Shown in pieces: positions 36,359-45,330 of a DNA stretch of 64,000 nucleotides. The DNA comes from Sva-07 sp963698565 (lineage in GTDB: Bacteria; Actinomycetota; Acidimicrobiia; Acidimicrobiales; Ilumatobacteraceae). Every line of letters starts with the position of its first letter. Position 1 is the first letter of the stretch. A program made the translations under genes and the position numbers. Location: contig CAVORH010000010.1 in assembly GCA_963698565.1 (NCBI GenBank), forward strand, positions 1 through 64,000, in the 5' to 3' direction. The notes beneath the pieces were generated by a model. It was not told where the DNA came from. It made no database searches and was given only the letters and a program-made list of their open reading frames with translations.

Positions 36359-37222
36359 ATGGACATTCGGGGGTTGGGATACATCGGCGTTGACGTTGCG
36401 GACCTCGACGGCTGGCGGGGGTACGCCGAACTGCTCGGAACGCGGGTGGTCGCCCACGGTGACGGGTTGGCGATCAAGATCGACGACCACCCGTTTCGCG
36501 TGGTGGTTCGACCCGCCCAGACGGACGAGGGCCTGGCGTTCGCCGGCTGGGAATTGCCCGATGCTGCTGCGCTGGAGGTTTGCGCTGCCGAGCTCGAGTC
36601 AGCTGGGTTCGCCCTCCACTCGGGTTCGGCAGCGGAATGCGACCAACGTCGGGTTCGGGGGCTGATCCGCACGACGGATCCCGGCGGGTTCACCGTCGAG
36701 TTCTTCCACGGCGTCGTTCACGACCACGAACGGTTCGTCTCGCCGACCGGGGTCAGCGGGTTCACCACCGGAGTCCAGGGCATGGGCCACGTCGTGCTCG
36801 GGACACCTGACATCGAGGGGAGTACGGACTTCTACACGGAGGTGCTCGGCTTCCGGGTTTCGGACTACTGGAGGCCCGATGGTTCGGAACACGACGTCGT
36901 GTTCCTTCACTGCAATCCTCGCCATCACAGCCTCGCGCTCGTTCCCGCCGGCGAGGCGGCGCTCCATCACTTCATGCTCGAGATGAACACCCTCGACGAC
37001 GTCGGTTACACGCTCGATCGCCACGAGGAGACTGGTACGCCGATCGCCGCTGGGCTCGGCAGGCACACCAACGACCACATGATCTCGTTCTACAGCGTGT
37101 CCCCGTCCGGCTTCGAAGTCGAGGTCGGCTGCGGTGGACGGCTCGTCGACGACGACACCTGGACCGTCACCCAACTCACGAAGCCCAGCTTCTGGGGGCA
37201 CCGGCCCCCTGGAAGCCCCTGA
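36359..37222 (+). CDS. Extradiol ring-cleavage dioxygenase-like protein (two VOC domains)
   Basis: 287 residues from an ATG with AGGGGAAG upstream. Two VOC modules; the C-terminal module keeps the iron-site pattern His (GMGHVVLG), His (RHHSLALVP), Glu (GFEVEVG) and the nearby FYSVSPSG loop of type I extradiol (BphC/CatE-like) dioxygenases. Probably cleaves a catechol-type ring; substrate unknown. Not linked to the surrounding membrane genes. Confidence 0.85.
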   Translation: MDIRGLGYIGVDVADLDGWRGYAELLGTRVVAHGDGLAIKIDDHPFRVVVRPAQTDEGLAFAGWELPDAAALEVCAAELESAGFALHSGSAAECDQRRVRGLIRTTDPGGFTVEFFHGVVHDHERFVSPTGVSGFTTGVQGMGHVVLGTPDIEGSTDFYTEVLGFRVSDYWRPDGSEHDVVFLHCNPRHHSLALVPAGEAALHHFMLEMNTLDDVGYTLDRHEETGTPIAAGLGRHTNDHMISFYSVSPSGFEVEVGCGGRLVDDDTWTVTQLTKPSFWGHRPPGSP

Positions 37223-37323
37223 ACTCGCCCAGGCGCAGATCCGTCACCGACCCCGCTTCCATTCGATCGTGGCGGCCGCGACGTCTTCATCGTGTACATC
37301 GAGGCGCTGGATTCCGCCCGTGG

Positions 37324-37773
37324 TCATGTCGACGTTCCATGTCGAGTGCGAAGTGCCACGACGGCGGTGAGGGCCGAGGCGGTCGCCGTGGCTGGCCCGA
37401 ACAACCAGCGTTCGACGTCGCTGGACGAGGCCAGGTTGCCGACCGTGTTCAACGCGAGGTAGCCGGCGATCGCCCAGGTGGCGGGCGAGAGCCAGCGGGC
37501 CGGCCGACCGGTGAGGCCCGCCCTGCGGGTCACGACCCCCGTTGCGGCCGTCAGTGCGATGGCGGCACCGCCGGCGGCGGCTCGCATCCCGGTGGGGAGC
37601 ACCCGTTCCTGGGTGCCTCCCCACACGTGTTCGCCGAGTGGGGCGCCGGCAGCGAGTGCGATCTGGAGTCCGGCGAAGCCGAGCAGGATCGCGCTGGCGC
37701 CGATGGCGGCGGCGCCGACGGCTGGCGATGCGGCCGTCCGAATCGACGTCGGGGGCGTGAACGTCGAGTTCAT
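37324..37773 (-). CDS. Integral membrane protein of unknown family
   Basis: 149 residues with four hydrophobic segments (AIGASAILLGFAGLQIALA and others) and no recognised motif. Start at the ATG overlapping the stop of the upstream DUF4386-like gene (ATGA). Third gene of the minus-strand operon that lies divergent to the LuxR regulator. Confidence 0.65.
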   Translation of the reverse strand: MNSTFTPPTSIRTAASPAVGAAAIGASAILLGFAGLQIALAAGAPLGEHVWGGTQERVLPTGMRAAAGGAAIALTAATGVVTRRAGLTGRPARWLSPATWAIAGYLALNTVGNLASSSDVERWLFGPATATASALTAVVALRTRHGTST

Positions 37774-38483
37774 GAGGTCACCTCGCCGCTGCGACCGTCG
37801 CGCAGGAGGGTGATACCGATGCCGATGAACCAGATGATCGAGCCGAGTCCGAAGACCATCTCGATCGCTTCGAAGTTGGGCACGACGGTCACCAGTCCGG
37901 CGATGGCGGTGATGATGCCGACGACGTTCAGCCAGCGGGGGAGCCGAGCGGTGAGGAGACCGGCGATCGACACGAGGAGGATCCAGATGCCACCGACGAG
38001 TTCGTTGCCGCCGCCGAGCCCGTTGGTGACCGTGTCGATCGTCGACCACACGGTGGCGGCCCGGTCGGGGTCGGATTCGGCGAGGTCGGCGACCGCTTCG
38101 ATCCCGATGTTCGAGATCATTCCGGTGGCGTACATGAGCGCCGCCCAGATCGCCGCGAAGACCATCCCGGTGTTGGCGAGCAGGGGTGCGGCGCCCGCCA
38201 GACGTTGGCGCAGCGCGAGTGCCATCGGGACGAGCGCGGCGCCGAACACGATGAAGATGCCGATGTACCAGGCGAGGAGCGAGCCCTGATGGTCGACGAG
38301 GAAGTCGACCGACTCTGCCGGTGTGGCGTCGGGGTCGGTGTAGTCGGCGAGTGTCGTGGCGAACATGGCGATGCCGTAACCGAACGTGCCCGCGGCGAGG
38401 ATCGCCGCGGCGCCGCCGACTCGGGAGAGGACGTTTCGTTCGGTGCCGGGTGCCCCGGTTGCGGTGGGTGTGGTGATGGTCAT
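37770..38483 (-). CDS. DUF4386-like membrane protein
   Basis: 237 residues, about six membrane segments, with the ASVDFLVDHQGSLLAWYIGIF-like DUF4386 pattern (shortened here) and a long hydrophilic loop NGLGGGNELVGG. Similar in type to the protein at 31916-32725. Middle gene of a three-gene unit joined by four-base overlaps. Confidence 0.75.
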   Translation of the reverse strand: MTITTPTATGAPGTERNVLSRVGGAAAILAAGTFGYGIAMFATTLADYTDPDATPAESVDFLVDHQGSLLAWYIGIFIVFGAALVPMALALRQRLAGAAPLLANTGMVFAAIWAALMYATGMISNIGIEAVADLAESDPDRAATVWSTIDTVTNGLGGGNELVGGIWILLVSIAGLLTARLPRWLNVVGIITAIAGLVTVVPNFEAIEMVFGLGSIIWFIGIGITLLRDGRSGEVTS

Positions 38484-38755
38484 GGTGTGGTGCCCTTCTC
38501 TGGGTGGGTGGGTTCGATGGTCGGGGTGGGTTCGGCGTCGTCAGAATCGAGACACCGGAGTGCGACGACCTCGACGTTCATCGAGGTGAAGTGGGCGAGG
38601 AGACCGTTCAGGTGTGACGGGTCGCGGATCTCGCCGACGAGGCGCGTGGTGCCGCGGTCGGTGGGTTCGATCCGGAAGTCGTCGACGACCGGGTGGAGCA
38701 CTCGGTGGGTCGGTCGGCCACGGACCTCGATCTCGTAGCGGCTCGGTGTGGACAT
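38480..38755 (-). CDS. Small ACT-like/regulatory-type soluble protein
   Basis: 91 residues: YEIEVRGRPTHRVLHPVVDD, then LVGEIRDPSHLNGLLAHFTSM, NVEVVALRCLDSD. The beta-alpha-beta look is compatible with an ACT-like or similar sensor fold, but the family is not recognised. First gene of the minus-strand operon; its ATG is about 110 bases from the divergent LuxR gene. Confidence 0.5.
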   Translation of the reverse strand: MSTPSRYEIEVRGRPTHRVLHPVVDDFRIEPTDRGTTRLVGEIRDPSHLNGLLAHFTSMNVEVVALRCLDSDDAEPTPTIEPTHPEKGTTP

Positions 38756-38768
38756 GGACGAGATGCTC

Positions 38769-38820
38769 CACCCGTACGGGGTGAGGGGCCATCGCTCTCC
38801 GGCCGATCTCACCCGGGTGA
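38769..38820. promoter_or_regulatory. Palindromes in the divergent lux/membrane-operon control region
   Basis: TCACCCGGGTGA (38809-38820) is a perfect 12-bp palindrome. An imperfect palindrome built on the same half-sites (CACCC-GTACG-GGGTG, from 38769) lies 40 bp to its left. Both fall between the divergent transcription units. Likely regulator sites; owner unknown. Confidence 0.45.
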
Positions 38821-38866
38821 CACGCGGAACCGGCAGGCTCGGCCTGGCCTCTTCTACCCTGATGGC

Positions 38867-41035
38867 ATGGCTGGTTCGAGCGCGGCGGTCGCCGCCACCA
38901 AGGTCACGGCACCGCCGCCGCCGACCCGGTACCTGCGCCGCGCCCGGCTGATCGAACGGCTCGACGAATCGATCGCTGCGGGGCGAGGTGTCGTCCTGGT
39001 CAGCGCCCCGGCCGGCGCCGGCAAGTCGACGCTGGTCAACGGATGGCTCGACGGGCGCGCTGGTCAGGTCGGCTGGTTGCAGATCGACGAGGGCGACGAC
39101 GACCCGTCTCAGTTCTGGGCGGGTGTGGCGGCGGCGCTCCGTGACGCGGTCCCGTCGCTCGGCGCTGCCGTCGGGACGGCGTTCGGTGATGGTGTCGACG
39201 CCGTCGTCGACGCCGTGGTCAACGAGATCGGTCACGCCGGCCACGAGGTCGTGCTGGTCATCGACGACTATCACCTCGTCTCGAATCCCGACGTGCACCG
39301 CAGCGTCGAACGGCTCATCACGCTGCGTCCGTCGAACCTGGTCGTCGTCGTGTCGACACGGATCGATCCTCCGTTCCGCCTCGGACGACTCCGGGTGCGC
39401 GGCCAGCTCACCGAGATCCGAGCCACCGACCTCAGGTTCGATCTCCACGAGGCGAATTGGCTGCTCGACGCCGACGCCGTCGGCCTCGATGCCGAGGCGG
39501 TCGAACGACTGGTGGAGCGAACCGAGGGCTGGGCAGCCGGTCTGGTCCTCGCATCACTGTCGATGCGCGACGGCGGCGACACCGGCGAGTTCGTCTCCAC
39601 GTTCCACGGTGACGACCACTTGGTCGCCGACTACCTCAGCGAGGAGTTCCTCGAGTCGATCGGGCCGGACGAGCGCCGGCGTCTGCTCGACGTCTCCGTG
39701 CTGGAGCGGATGTCGGGTCCCCTCATCGACGAGGTGTGCGGCACCAGCGACGGTGCGACGTGGCTCGACGCGCTCGCCGCGTCGAACCAGCTGGTCATCA
39801 CGCTCGACCGCACCGGCACGTGGTTCCGCTTCCACCATCTGCTGCGCGACCTGCTGCGCAACGAACTCGAACGCTCGACACCGGCGCGGTTCGCCGAACT
39901 CAACGCAGCGGCCGGGCGATGGCACCTCGCGTCCGGGGACCTGATGGCGGCGGTCGAGCACCTGCTCCAGGCGGGCTGCCGGGTCGAGGCGGCCGACGTC
40001 GTCGCCGACAACGCGACCAAGCTGCTGAACGTCGGCCGCGTCTACACCGTCACCCGCTACATCGAACGGCTCGGCGATCTCGTCGACGAACACGAGGGAC
40101 TGGCGATCGTGAACGGTTGGGTGTCGTTCGTGACCGGTCGCTTCGCCGAGGCCGAACGCTCGCTCGAGGTCGCTCGCCGTCTCGACGTCGACGGAGTCGA
40201 CGCCGGTCTGATCCAGTCCCTCTCGGCGATGATCCATCTCGCCGAGGGTGACGTGGCCGCGGCCTTGGACATCGTCGACGGCGACGTGCCGACGACGGAG
40301 CCGACGAACCCGATGGTGCTCGGTGGCGTCAGGGTGATGGGCGGACGTTTCGACGAGGCGCGGCCGTACCTCGCCCGGGCCAACGAGATGGCGGCGAGCC
40401 GACCCGACCACTTCGTCGCCGCCGTCACCCCGGTGTACGAGGCGGTCGCCGAACTCGAGTCCGGACGGCCCGAGGTGGCGCGTGCGTTGGCGCTTCGATC
40501 GGTCAGCGAGGCCGACGAGCACCGCATCGGTGAGGCGGCGCAGCTCGCCCTGGCCCACAGCGTGCTCGCGCGGACCGCCGACGAGCCCGACACGGCCGTC
40601 GACGCGGCACTGCGCGGCGTGCAGCTGGCGCGACGGTCGCCGGAGAACGTCATGCTCTCCTACGCACTCGCGAGTGCGGCCGACGTGGCGTTCGAAAACG
40701 ACCACGGCGACGCCGATCGGCTGCTTGCCGAGGCGCGCGGAATTGTCGACCGCTGTGCCGACCCCGGCATCGCTGGTCGGTACCTGGCGCGGGTCGAGGC
40801 CCGCCACGGTCGTGCCGGGCGCCCGTCGACGGACGCGCTGGTCGAGGACCTGACCGAACGCGAGCTGTCGGTACTGCGCTATCTGCCGTCGAAGCTGTCG
40901 CAACGCGAGATCGCCGGCGAGCTGTACGTGTCGCTCAACACGGTCAAGACGCACTGCAAGGCGATCTACCGCAAGCTGGGTGTCGAGGGCCGCCACGCCG
41001 CGGTGCAGTCCGCCCGCGATCACGGCCTGCTCTGA
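38867..41035 (+). CDS. MalT-like LuxR-family transcriptional activator (LAL type)
   Basis: About 722 residues. Walker A SAPAGAGKST at ~46, Walker B-like VVLVIDDYHLV, then the NOD-STAND ATPase region with WFRFHHLLRDLLRNELE, a TPR-rich helical middle, and a C-terminal GerE/LuxR helix-turn-helix (LTERELSVLRYLPSKLSQRE to SLNTVKTHCKAIYRKLGVEG). LAL regulators bind an inducer and ATP, multimerise and activate operons. It is divergent from the three-gene operon on its left, the likely target. An in-frame ATG directly follows a TACCCT -10-like box, so a leaderless mRNA is possible. Confidence 0.92.
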   Translation: MAGSSAAVAATKVTAPPPPTRYLRRARLIERLDESIAAGRGVVLVSAPAGAGKSTLVNGWLDGRAGQVGWLQIDEGDDDPSQFWAGVAAALRDAVPSLGAAVGTAFGDGVDAVVDAVVNEIGHAGHEVVLVIDDYHLVSNPDVHRSVERLITLRPSNLVVVVSTRIDPPFRLGRLRVRGQLTEIRATDLRFDLHEANWLLDADAVGLDAEAVERLVERTEGWAAGLVLASLSMRDGGDTGEFVSTFHGDDHLVADYLSEEFLESIGPDERRRLLDVSVLERMSGPLIDEVCGTSDGATWLDALAASNQLVITLDRTGTWFRFHHLLRDLLRNELERSTPARFAELNAAAGRWHLASGDLMAAVEHLLQAGCRVEAADVVADNATKLLNVGRVYTVTRYIERLGDLVDEHEGLAIVNGWVSFVTGRFAEAERSLEVARRLDVDGVDAGLIQSLSAMIHLAEGDVAAALDIVDGDVPTTEPTNPMVLGGVRVMGGRFDEARPYLARANEMAASRPDHFVAAVTPVYEAVAELESGRPEVARALALRSVSEADEHRIGEAAQLALAHSVLARTADEPDTAVDAALRGVQLARRSPENVMLSYALASAADVAFENDHGDADRLLAEARGIVDRCADPGIAGRYLARVEARHGRAGRPSTDALVEDLTERELSVLRYLPSKLSQREIAGELYVSLNTVKTHCKAIYRKLGVEGRHAAVQSARDHGLL

Positions 41036-41252
41036 TCATTGGGTGCTGCCCGGCGCGAGGCTGGTGCTGTGGCGGCGGCCGTCGTCCGCCGGGGAGCCGG
41101 CCTCGTAGGTCACCCAGCTCGTCGGCTGGACCCGGCCACCTGGACCATCGCCCGGCGTCCTCCCGCGTCCTGCGGAGGCGCTCATGTCGACCTGCGGTCG
41201 GTCACTCGCCGTGGTGAACGCTGACCGTGGCGCGGTCCGCGAGACTGGTGTC

Positions 41253-41747
41253 GTGCTCGTCGTTCGTGGGACGAAGAAGGTGCTCGACCGGATCGGCGGG
41301 GTCACCGCGTCCGACTCGGATCGTTCGACGACGCGTCTCGGAGACTGGTACGTGAACGTGTTGTTCTGGAAGCCGCAGGTCGCCTTGTTCGTCAACGAGG
41401 TGACGCTGCTTCCGGTGGTGATGCCCTTCGCGCCAGCGAGCACACTCCTTGCTCGGTTCCCAGCAATCCTGCACACCCACCTCCAGGCGCACGGGGTGGG
41501 CCGCGACTTCGTCGAGGTGGAGTTCGCCGAGATGAACGAGGTCCGCACGGCCAAGACGGCAAGTCGAAGCGTCCTCGGTGTGATGAACGAGTTCAAGTTT
41601 CTCGCCGAAGTCGAGACCCGGTTCGTCGACGAGCACGATCTGTTGTCGCTGTCGTTGCGATTGGCCGAAACGCCCTGTGGCCCGCTCTACAAGCGCCACA
41701 TCAGCCCCGACCGCGAGCTTGCTGCCCTCGTTGGATCCCACCGGTGA
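41253..41747 (+). CDS. DUF6933-like protein
   Basis: 164 residues from a GTG: VLVVRGTKKVLDRIGG, then WYVNVLFWKPQVALFVNEVT, a C-terminal helical part with LAEVETRFVDEHDLLSLSLR. The start-to-middle layout (RxTKKLL...LFVNExT) resembles DUF6933. Function unknown. A shortened copy of its middle part lies at 36074-36237. Its stop is 7 bases before the fic palindrome. Confidence 0.6.
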   Translation: MLVVRGTKKVLDRIGGVTASDSDRSTTRLGDWYVNVLFWKPQVALFVNEVTLLPVVMPFAPASTLLARFPAILHTHLQAHGVGRDFVEVEFAEMNEVRTAKTASRSVLGVMNEFKFLAEVETRFVDEHDLLSLSLRLAETPCGPLYKRHISPDRELAALVGSHR

Positions 41748-41754
41748 GATCCTC

Positions 41755-41789
41755 CCTTGTTCAGACTTTCCCAGAAACTCTGAACAAGG
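41755..41789. promoter_or_regulatory. Long palindrome in the fic promoter region
   Basis: CCTTGTTCAGA (41755-41765) and TCTGAACAAGG (41779-41789) are perfect 11-bp arms around a 13-base spacer, 17 bases before the fic ATG. The spacer contains no T-run typical of a terminator. A candidate operator for the Fic protein itself, whose C-terminus looks like a winged helix. Confidence 0.6.
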
Positions 41790-41806
41790 AAGGGTAGTCT
41801 TCCGTC

Positions 41807-43057
41807 ATGGAACAACCGCGTCGACCGGGAGCGGCTCGCGAGGGCGACTCAGGGGGCGGGGGTGATCATGGTCCTGCCACGTCGACCGGCTGGCCGGCGG
41901 TCGAGTACGAGGAGCATGCGTGGGCCAGCACGCTCGACATACCCCGCCGATGGCAGTCGACCTTCTCGGGTCCGTACCACGCTGCGGTCGTCCCCGAGAT
42001 CTGTCGGCTGGATCCCGTTCTGTCGGCAGCGACCGCGGCGCTTGCCGATGAGGCCACCGCCGAGCTCGCTCGCTTCGATGCCGAGATGGGGTCCGAGATC
42101 GCCCCGTTCGGGACGATCCTGCTGCGGTCGGAAGCCGCGGCGTCGTCGCGCATCGAGAACCTGACCGCGTCGGCGAAGGCGGTCGCACTCGCAGAACTCG
42201 GGGACACCTCACGGCACAATGCCACCGAGATCGTCGCCAACACGACGGCGATGACCGCCGCGATCGCGCTCGCCGATCGGCTTGACGCGCCGGCGATCCT
42301 GGCCATGCACGCCGCGCTGCTCGAACACCACGATCCGAAGATCGCCGGCACGTGGCGCAGCGCGCAGGTCTGGGTCGGGTCGAGCAGCTACGGTCCCCAC
42401 ACCGCAAGCTTCGTCCCGCCTCACCACACGCGGGTCGCGCCGGCGATCGACGACCTGGTCTGCTTCATGCACCGTGACGACGTGCCGGTGCTGTCGCAGG
42501 CCGCGATCGCTCACGCCCAGTTCGAGACGATCCATCCGTTTCCCGATGGCAACGGTCGAACGGGGCGGGCGATCGTGCACTGCTTGCTGCGAGGAAAGCG
42601 ACTCACCCGTCAGGTGACCGTGCCGGTCTCCGCCGGGCTGCTCGCCGACACCGACCGGTACTTCGATGCGCTCACGGCGTACCGGGCCGGGGAAATCCAG
42701 CCGATCGTCGAACGTTTCGCAGAGGCAAGCTTCGACAGCGTCGTCAACGGGCGCCAGCTCGTCAACGATCTGCGCGCGATCCGTGCTGCGTGGAGCGAGG
42801 CGATCACGAGTCGACGCCAGGCGACCGTCTGGCGAGCGCTCGACGTCGTGTTCCAGCACCCGGTGCTCCACAACGCGCTCGTCCAGCGCGAGCTCGACGT
42901 TTCGGCGATGGGAGCCGACGCTGCGATCACCGAGCTCGTCGAGATCGGCGCGTTGCAGGAGATCACCGGTGGCCGACGCAACCGAAGGTACGCAGCGACC
43001 CAAGTACTCGCTGCGCTCGACGCCTTCGCGGAACGAGCCGGCCGTCGGTCCCCTTGA
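41807..43057 (+). CDS. Fic-family AMPylase with N-terminal inhibitory helix and C-terminal winged helix
   Basis: 416 residues. Active site HPFPDGNGRTGR at ~243 (catalytic histidine, nucleotide-binding Gly/Arg) and an upstream inhibitory motif SSRIEN at 113-118, making it a class II (autoinhibited) Fic protein. The C-terminal 60 residues (VQRELDVSAMGADAAITELV) resemble a winged helix, so DNA-binding autoregulation is likely. Fic enzymes transfer AMP to Ser/Thr/Tyr of target proteins. The target is unknown. Stop at 43057 with no downstream gene for about 470 bases. Confidence 0.92.
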   Translation: MEQPRRPGAAREGDSGGGGDHGPATSTGWPAVEYEEHAWASTLDIPRRWQSTFSGPYHAAVVPEICRLDPVLSAATAALADEATAELARFDAEMGSEIAPFGTILLRSEAAASSRIENLTASAKAVALAELGDTSRHNATEIVANTTAMTAAIALADRLDAPAILAMHAALLEHHDPKIAGTWRSAQVWVGSSSYGPHTASFVPPHHTRVAPAIDDLVCFMHRDDVPVLSQAAIAHAQFETIHPFPDGNGRTGRAIVHCLLRGKRLTRQVTVPVSAGLLADTDRYFDALTAYRAGEIQPIVERFAEASFDSVVNGRQLVNDLRAIRAAWSEAITSRRQATVWRALDVVFQHPVLHNALVQRELDVSAMGADAAITELVEIGALQEITGGRRNRRYAATQVLAALDAFAERAGRRSP

Positions 43058-43363
43058 GCCGATACGACCGAGGTCCGGTCAGGATGCGGTGGACCTTCGG
43101 AAGGGGGTGAGCCGGGTCGACTGCAGGATTCGTTGGCGAAAGCCGCTTCGTCGTCGTCACGCTGCAAGAAATCCCGGCGAGAGTCGGTCTCGACAACTCT
43201 CGGAGTTGCCAACCCTTGCACGTCGACCGAGCGCCCAACAGCGCGGCGTTCGCTACGTCGAGCGCGTGATCGCCACCGTCCACGGGTCCGGCCGATCCGG
43301 AACCAAACGATCCGGACCCTGATGCAGGTCCGGACCGTCCTCGATGTCTCGCGGCATCAATGT

Positions 43364-43383
43364 GTGGAGCTGGGGTGTGTGGG
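43364..43383 (+). repeat. Degenerate tmRNA 3'-end-like repeat (copy A)
   Basis: GTGGAGCTGGGG followed by TGTGTGG matches the tmRNA 3'-end copy at 43986 and, for 12 bases, the true tmRNA end at 45330. The 18 bases just left (CGATGTCTCGCGGCATCA) resemble the right IS terminal repeat at 45308-45325 (14 of 18). Probably a relic of an earlier insertion. Confidence 0.5.
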
Positions 43384-43529
43384 GGAGTAGTGGAAAGCGC
43401 ATCAGGCCTGGTCAGGAAGACTCGACGAAGGTGTTGGCGTGGTAGGTCCCACCGGCCTGCCGGAGCTGTGTTCACGCAGGCGGACTCTCACCGGTGTTGC
43501 GGCTCTGCCAGCCTCGCGGTGGAGGCTGG

Positions 43530-43841
43530 TCAGATTGCTTGTCCGCCCTCACCGCGGGACGCGATGTAGGGCTTCCCTGGGTCAGGCTCGCGGTATGGAG
43601 CCCGTTCCGACCATGCTCTGGTGATGTCGTCGTTGGCGGACAGTGCCCGTAGTTGGGCGGCCAGGGTGTTGCGTTCGTGGGCCAGGGTGGCGCGCTGAGC
43701 AATCTCGTCTCGGGGGAGTGCTGAGAGTTCGTCGAGAATCGCCGCGATGCGTTGCCGAATCTGCGCCTCAGGTTCGGGCGGGGAAGGCTGAGGGTCCGGG
43801 ATCACCTCATCACAATGTGCGTTCGCGCAAGAGATTGTCAA
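43530..43841 (-). CDS. Hypothetical 103-residue protein in the tmRNA-adjacent cassette
   Basis: TTG start giving TISCANAHCDEVIPDPQPS, with a Cys-x3-His-Cys cluster at the N-terminus, then an amphipathic helical stretch (IRQRIAAILDELSALPRDEI) that looks coiled-coil, and a basic tail (SERAPYREPDPGKPYIASRG). Unrecognised. It is the only plausible coding sequence between two degenerate copies of the tmRNA 3' end and has no homologue I can name. Alternative starts cannot be ruled out. Confidence 0.5.
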   Translation of the reverse strand: MTISCANAHCDEVIPDPQPSPPEPEAQIRQRIAAILDELSALPRDEIAQRATLAHERNTLAAQLRALSANDDITRAWSERAPYREPDPGKPYIASRGEGGQAI

Positions 43842-43981
43842 TCATTCCGCTGACGTTGTGGACCCGCTGGCTCGTAGATGTCAGATGTCACTGCCGACGG
43901 TGCGGCCACCCGAGGCGGATGTGGCCCGTATCGACGCTCCCGATTTCTACGAGTCCAGGGCCTCGAATTCCACGAGAACCC

Positions 43982-43998
43982 CATCGTGGAGCTGGGGG
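43982..43998 (+). repeat. Copy B of tmRNA 3'-end sequence (attachment-site-like)
   Basis: CATCGTGGAGCTGGGGG is identical to 45326-45342, which is the last 12 bases of the tmRNA gene plus the 5 bases beyond. The two copies are in direct orientation 1344 bp apart and flank the IS481 element and its left arm. Such duplication of a tmRNA 3' end is typical of site-specific integration. Confidence 0.6.
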
Positions 43999-44023
43999 TG
44001 TGTGGTTCGAGGACATCCCGGAC

Positions 44024-45325
44024 TGATGTCTCGGGACATCCCGGACAGGTATGTCGCATTGATGGAGGCCGGTTCGCTCATGTGGGCGCGTGTCCAAAGC
44101 CAGGTTGGTGATCACTGCTGTCGTCGTGGAGAAACGTCCGGTCCGGGAGGTGGCGGTCGACTACGGGGTGTCGCGTTCGTGGATTCATGAACTCGTCGCC
44201 CGCTACCGCGACGAGGGCGACGCTGCGTTCGAACCACGATCGCGGCGGCCGCATGCCTCACCGAACGCGACGTCCGTCGAGGTCGTCGAGCTGATCTTGC
44301 GACTCCGCGACGACCTGACCCTGGCCGGCCTCGACGCTGGGCCCGCCACGATCCGTTGGCATCTCCACCACCACCACGGCGTATCCGTCGCAACCTCCAC
44401 GATCCACCGACACCTGCGCGCCGCCGGTCGAGTCAGCGACCAACCCCAGAAACGACCCCGCTCGTCCTACATCCGCTTCCAAGCCGAACAACCCAACGAA
44501 ACCTGGCAATCCGACTTCACCCACCACCGCCTCGCCGACGGCACCGACACCGAGATCCTCACCTGGCTCGATGACCACTCCCGCTACGCCCTGTCGGTCA
44601 CCGCCCACCGGCGCGTCACCGGCGCGATCGTCGTCGACACGTTCACCCGCTGCTGCAACACCTACGGCACACCAGCATCCACGTTGACCGACAACGGGAT
44701 GGTCTTCACGACCCGCCTCTCAGGCGGTCGAGGCGGCCGCAACGGACTCGAGACCCTGCTCGACACCCTCGGCGTCCGTCAGAAGAACTCCCGACCCAAC
44801 CATCCCACCACCTGCGGCAAAGTCGAGCGCTTCCAACAAACCCTCAAGAAGCACCTCCGCACCAAACCCCCGGCTGCGACCATCGCCGAGCTCCAACACC
44901 AGATCGACAACTTTGCCACCACCTACAACCACCACCGACCCCACCACTCCCTCGACGACACCACCCCCGCCGTCACCTATCAGGCACGACCCAAAGCCAC
45001 ACCCACCAGCACACACCACCCCCACCTCCGAGTCCGCCACGACCGCATCCGCGACGGACGCGTCAGCCTCCGCCACAACGGCCACATGCACCACATCGGA
45101 CTCGGCCGAACCCTCGACGGAACCCGCGTCATCCTCCTCATCGACGACCTCGACATCCGAGTCATCCACCGCTACACCGGCGAGATCATCCGCCAGCTCA
45201 CCATCGACCCCGACCGCCGCTACCACGGCACCGGACGACCACCAGGCGGACCCAAAGGCCCCCGAAAACCACAACGACCGAACCCCACATGAGGGTTCGG
45301 CCGTCCGGGATGTCCCGAGACATCA
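44024..45325 (+). mobile_element. IS481-family insertion sequence, intact
   Basis: About 1.3 kb bounded by perfect 23-bp inverted repeats (44024-44046 and 45303-45325, both reading TGATGTCTCGGGACATCCCG followed by GAC inward). It contains one full-length transposase gene. The right end lies 5 bp from the 3' end of the tmRNA. No simple target duplication is seen directly outside the repeats; the left flank instead repeats GGACATCCCGGAC. Confidence 0.88.
44090..45292 (+). CDS. IS481-family DDE transposase
   Basis: 400 residues. N-terminal helix-turn-helix (VREVAVDYGVSRSWIHELV), then an rve integrase core with DDE residues in WQSDFTHH, TLTDNGMVF and GKVERFQQT (Asp, Asp, Glu). Length is normal and no stop interrupts it, so the element may be active. 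The C-terminal extension after ~300 (HHPHLRVRHDRIRDGRVSLR) is a feature of IS481 members. Confidence 0.95.
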   Translation: MSKARLVITAVVVEKRPVREVAVDYGVSRSWIHELVARYRDEGDAAFEPRSRRPHASPNATSVEVVELILRLRDDLTLAGLDAGPATIRWHLHHHHGVSVATSTIHRHLRAAGRVSDQPQKRPRSSYIRFQAEQPNETWQSDFTHHRLADGTDTEILTWLDDHSRYALSVTAHRRVTGAIVVDTFTRCCNTYGTPASTLTDNGMVFTTRLSGGRGGRNGLETLLDTLGVRQKNSRPNHPTTCGKVERFQQTLKKHLRTKPPAATIAELQHQIDNFATTYNHHRPHHSLDDTTPAVTYQARPKATPTSTHHPHLRVRHDRIRDGRVSLRHNGHMHHIGLGRTLDGTRVILLIDDLDIRVIHRYTGEIIRQLTIDPDRRYHGTGRPPGGPKGPRKPQRPNPT

Positions 45326-45330
45326 CATCG

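Noticed and set aside
43058..43529. Open stretch after fic
   Set aside because: No frame with plausible coding character; contains only short inverted repeats and the degenerate tmRNA-end copy A.
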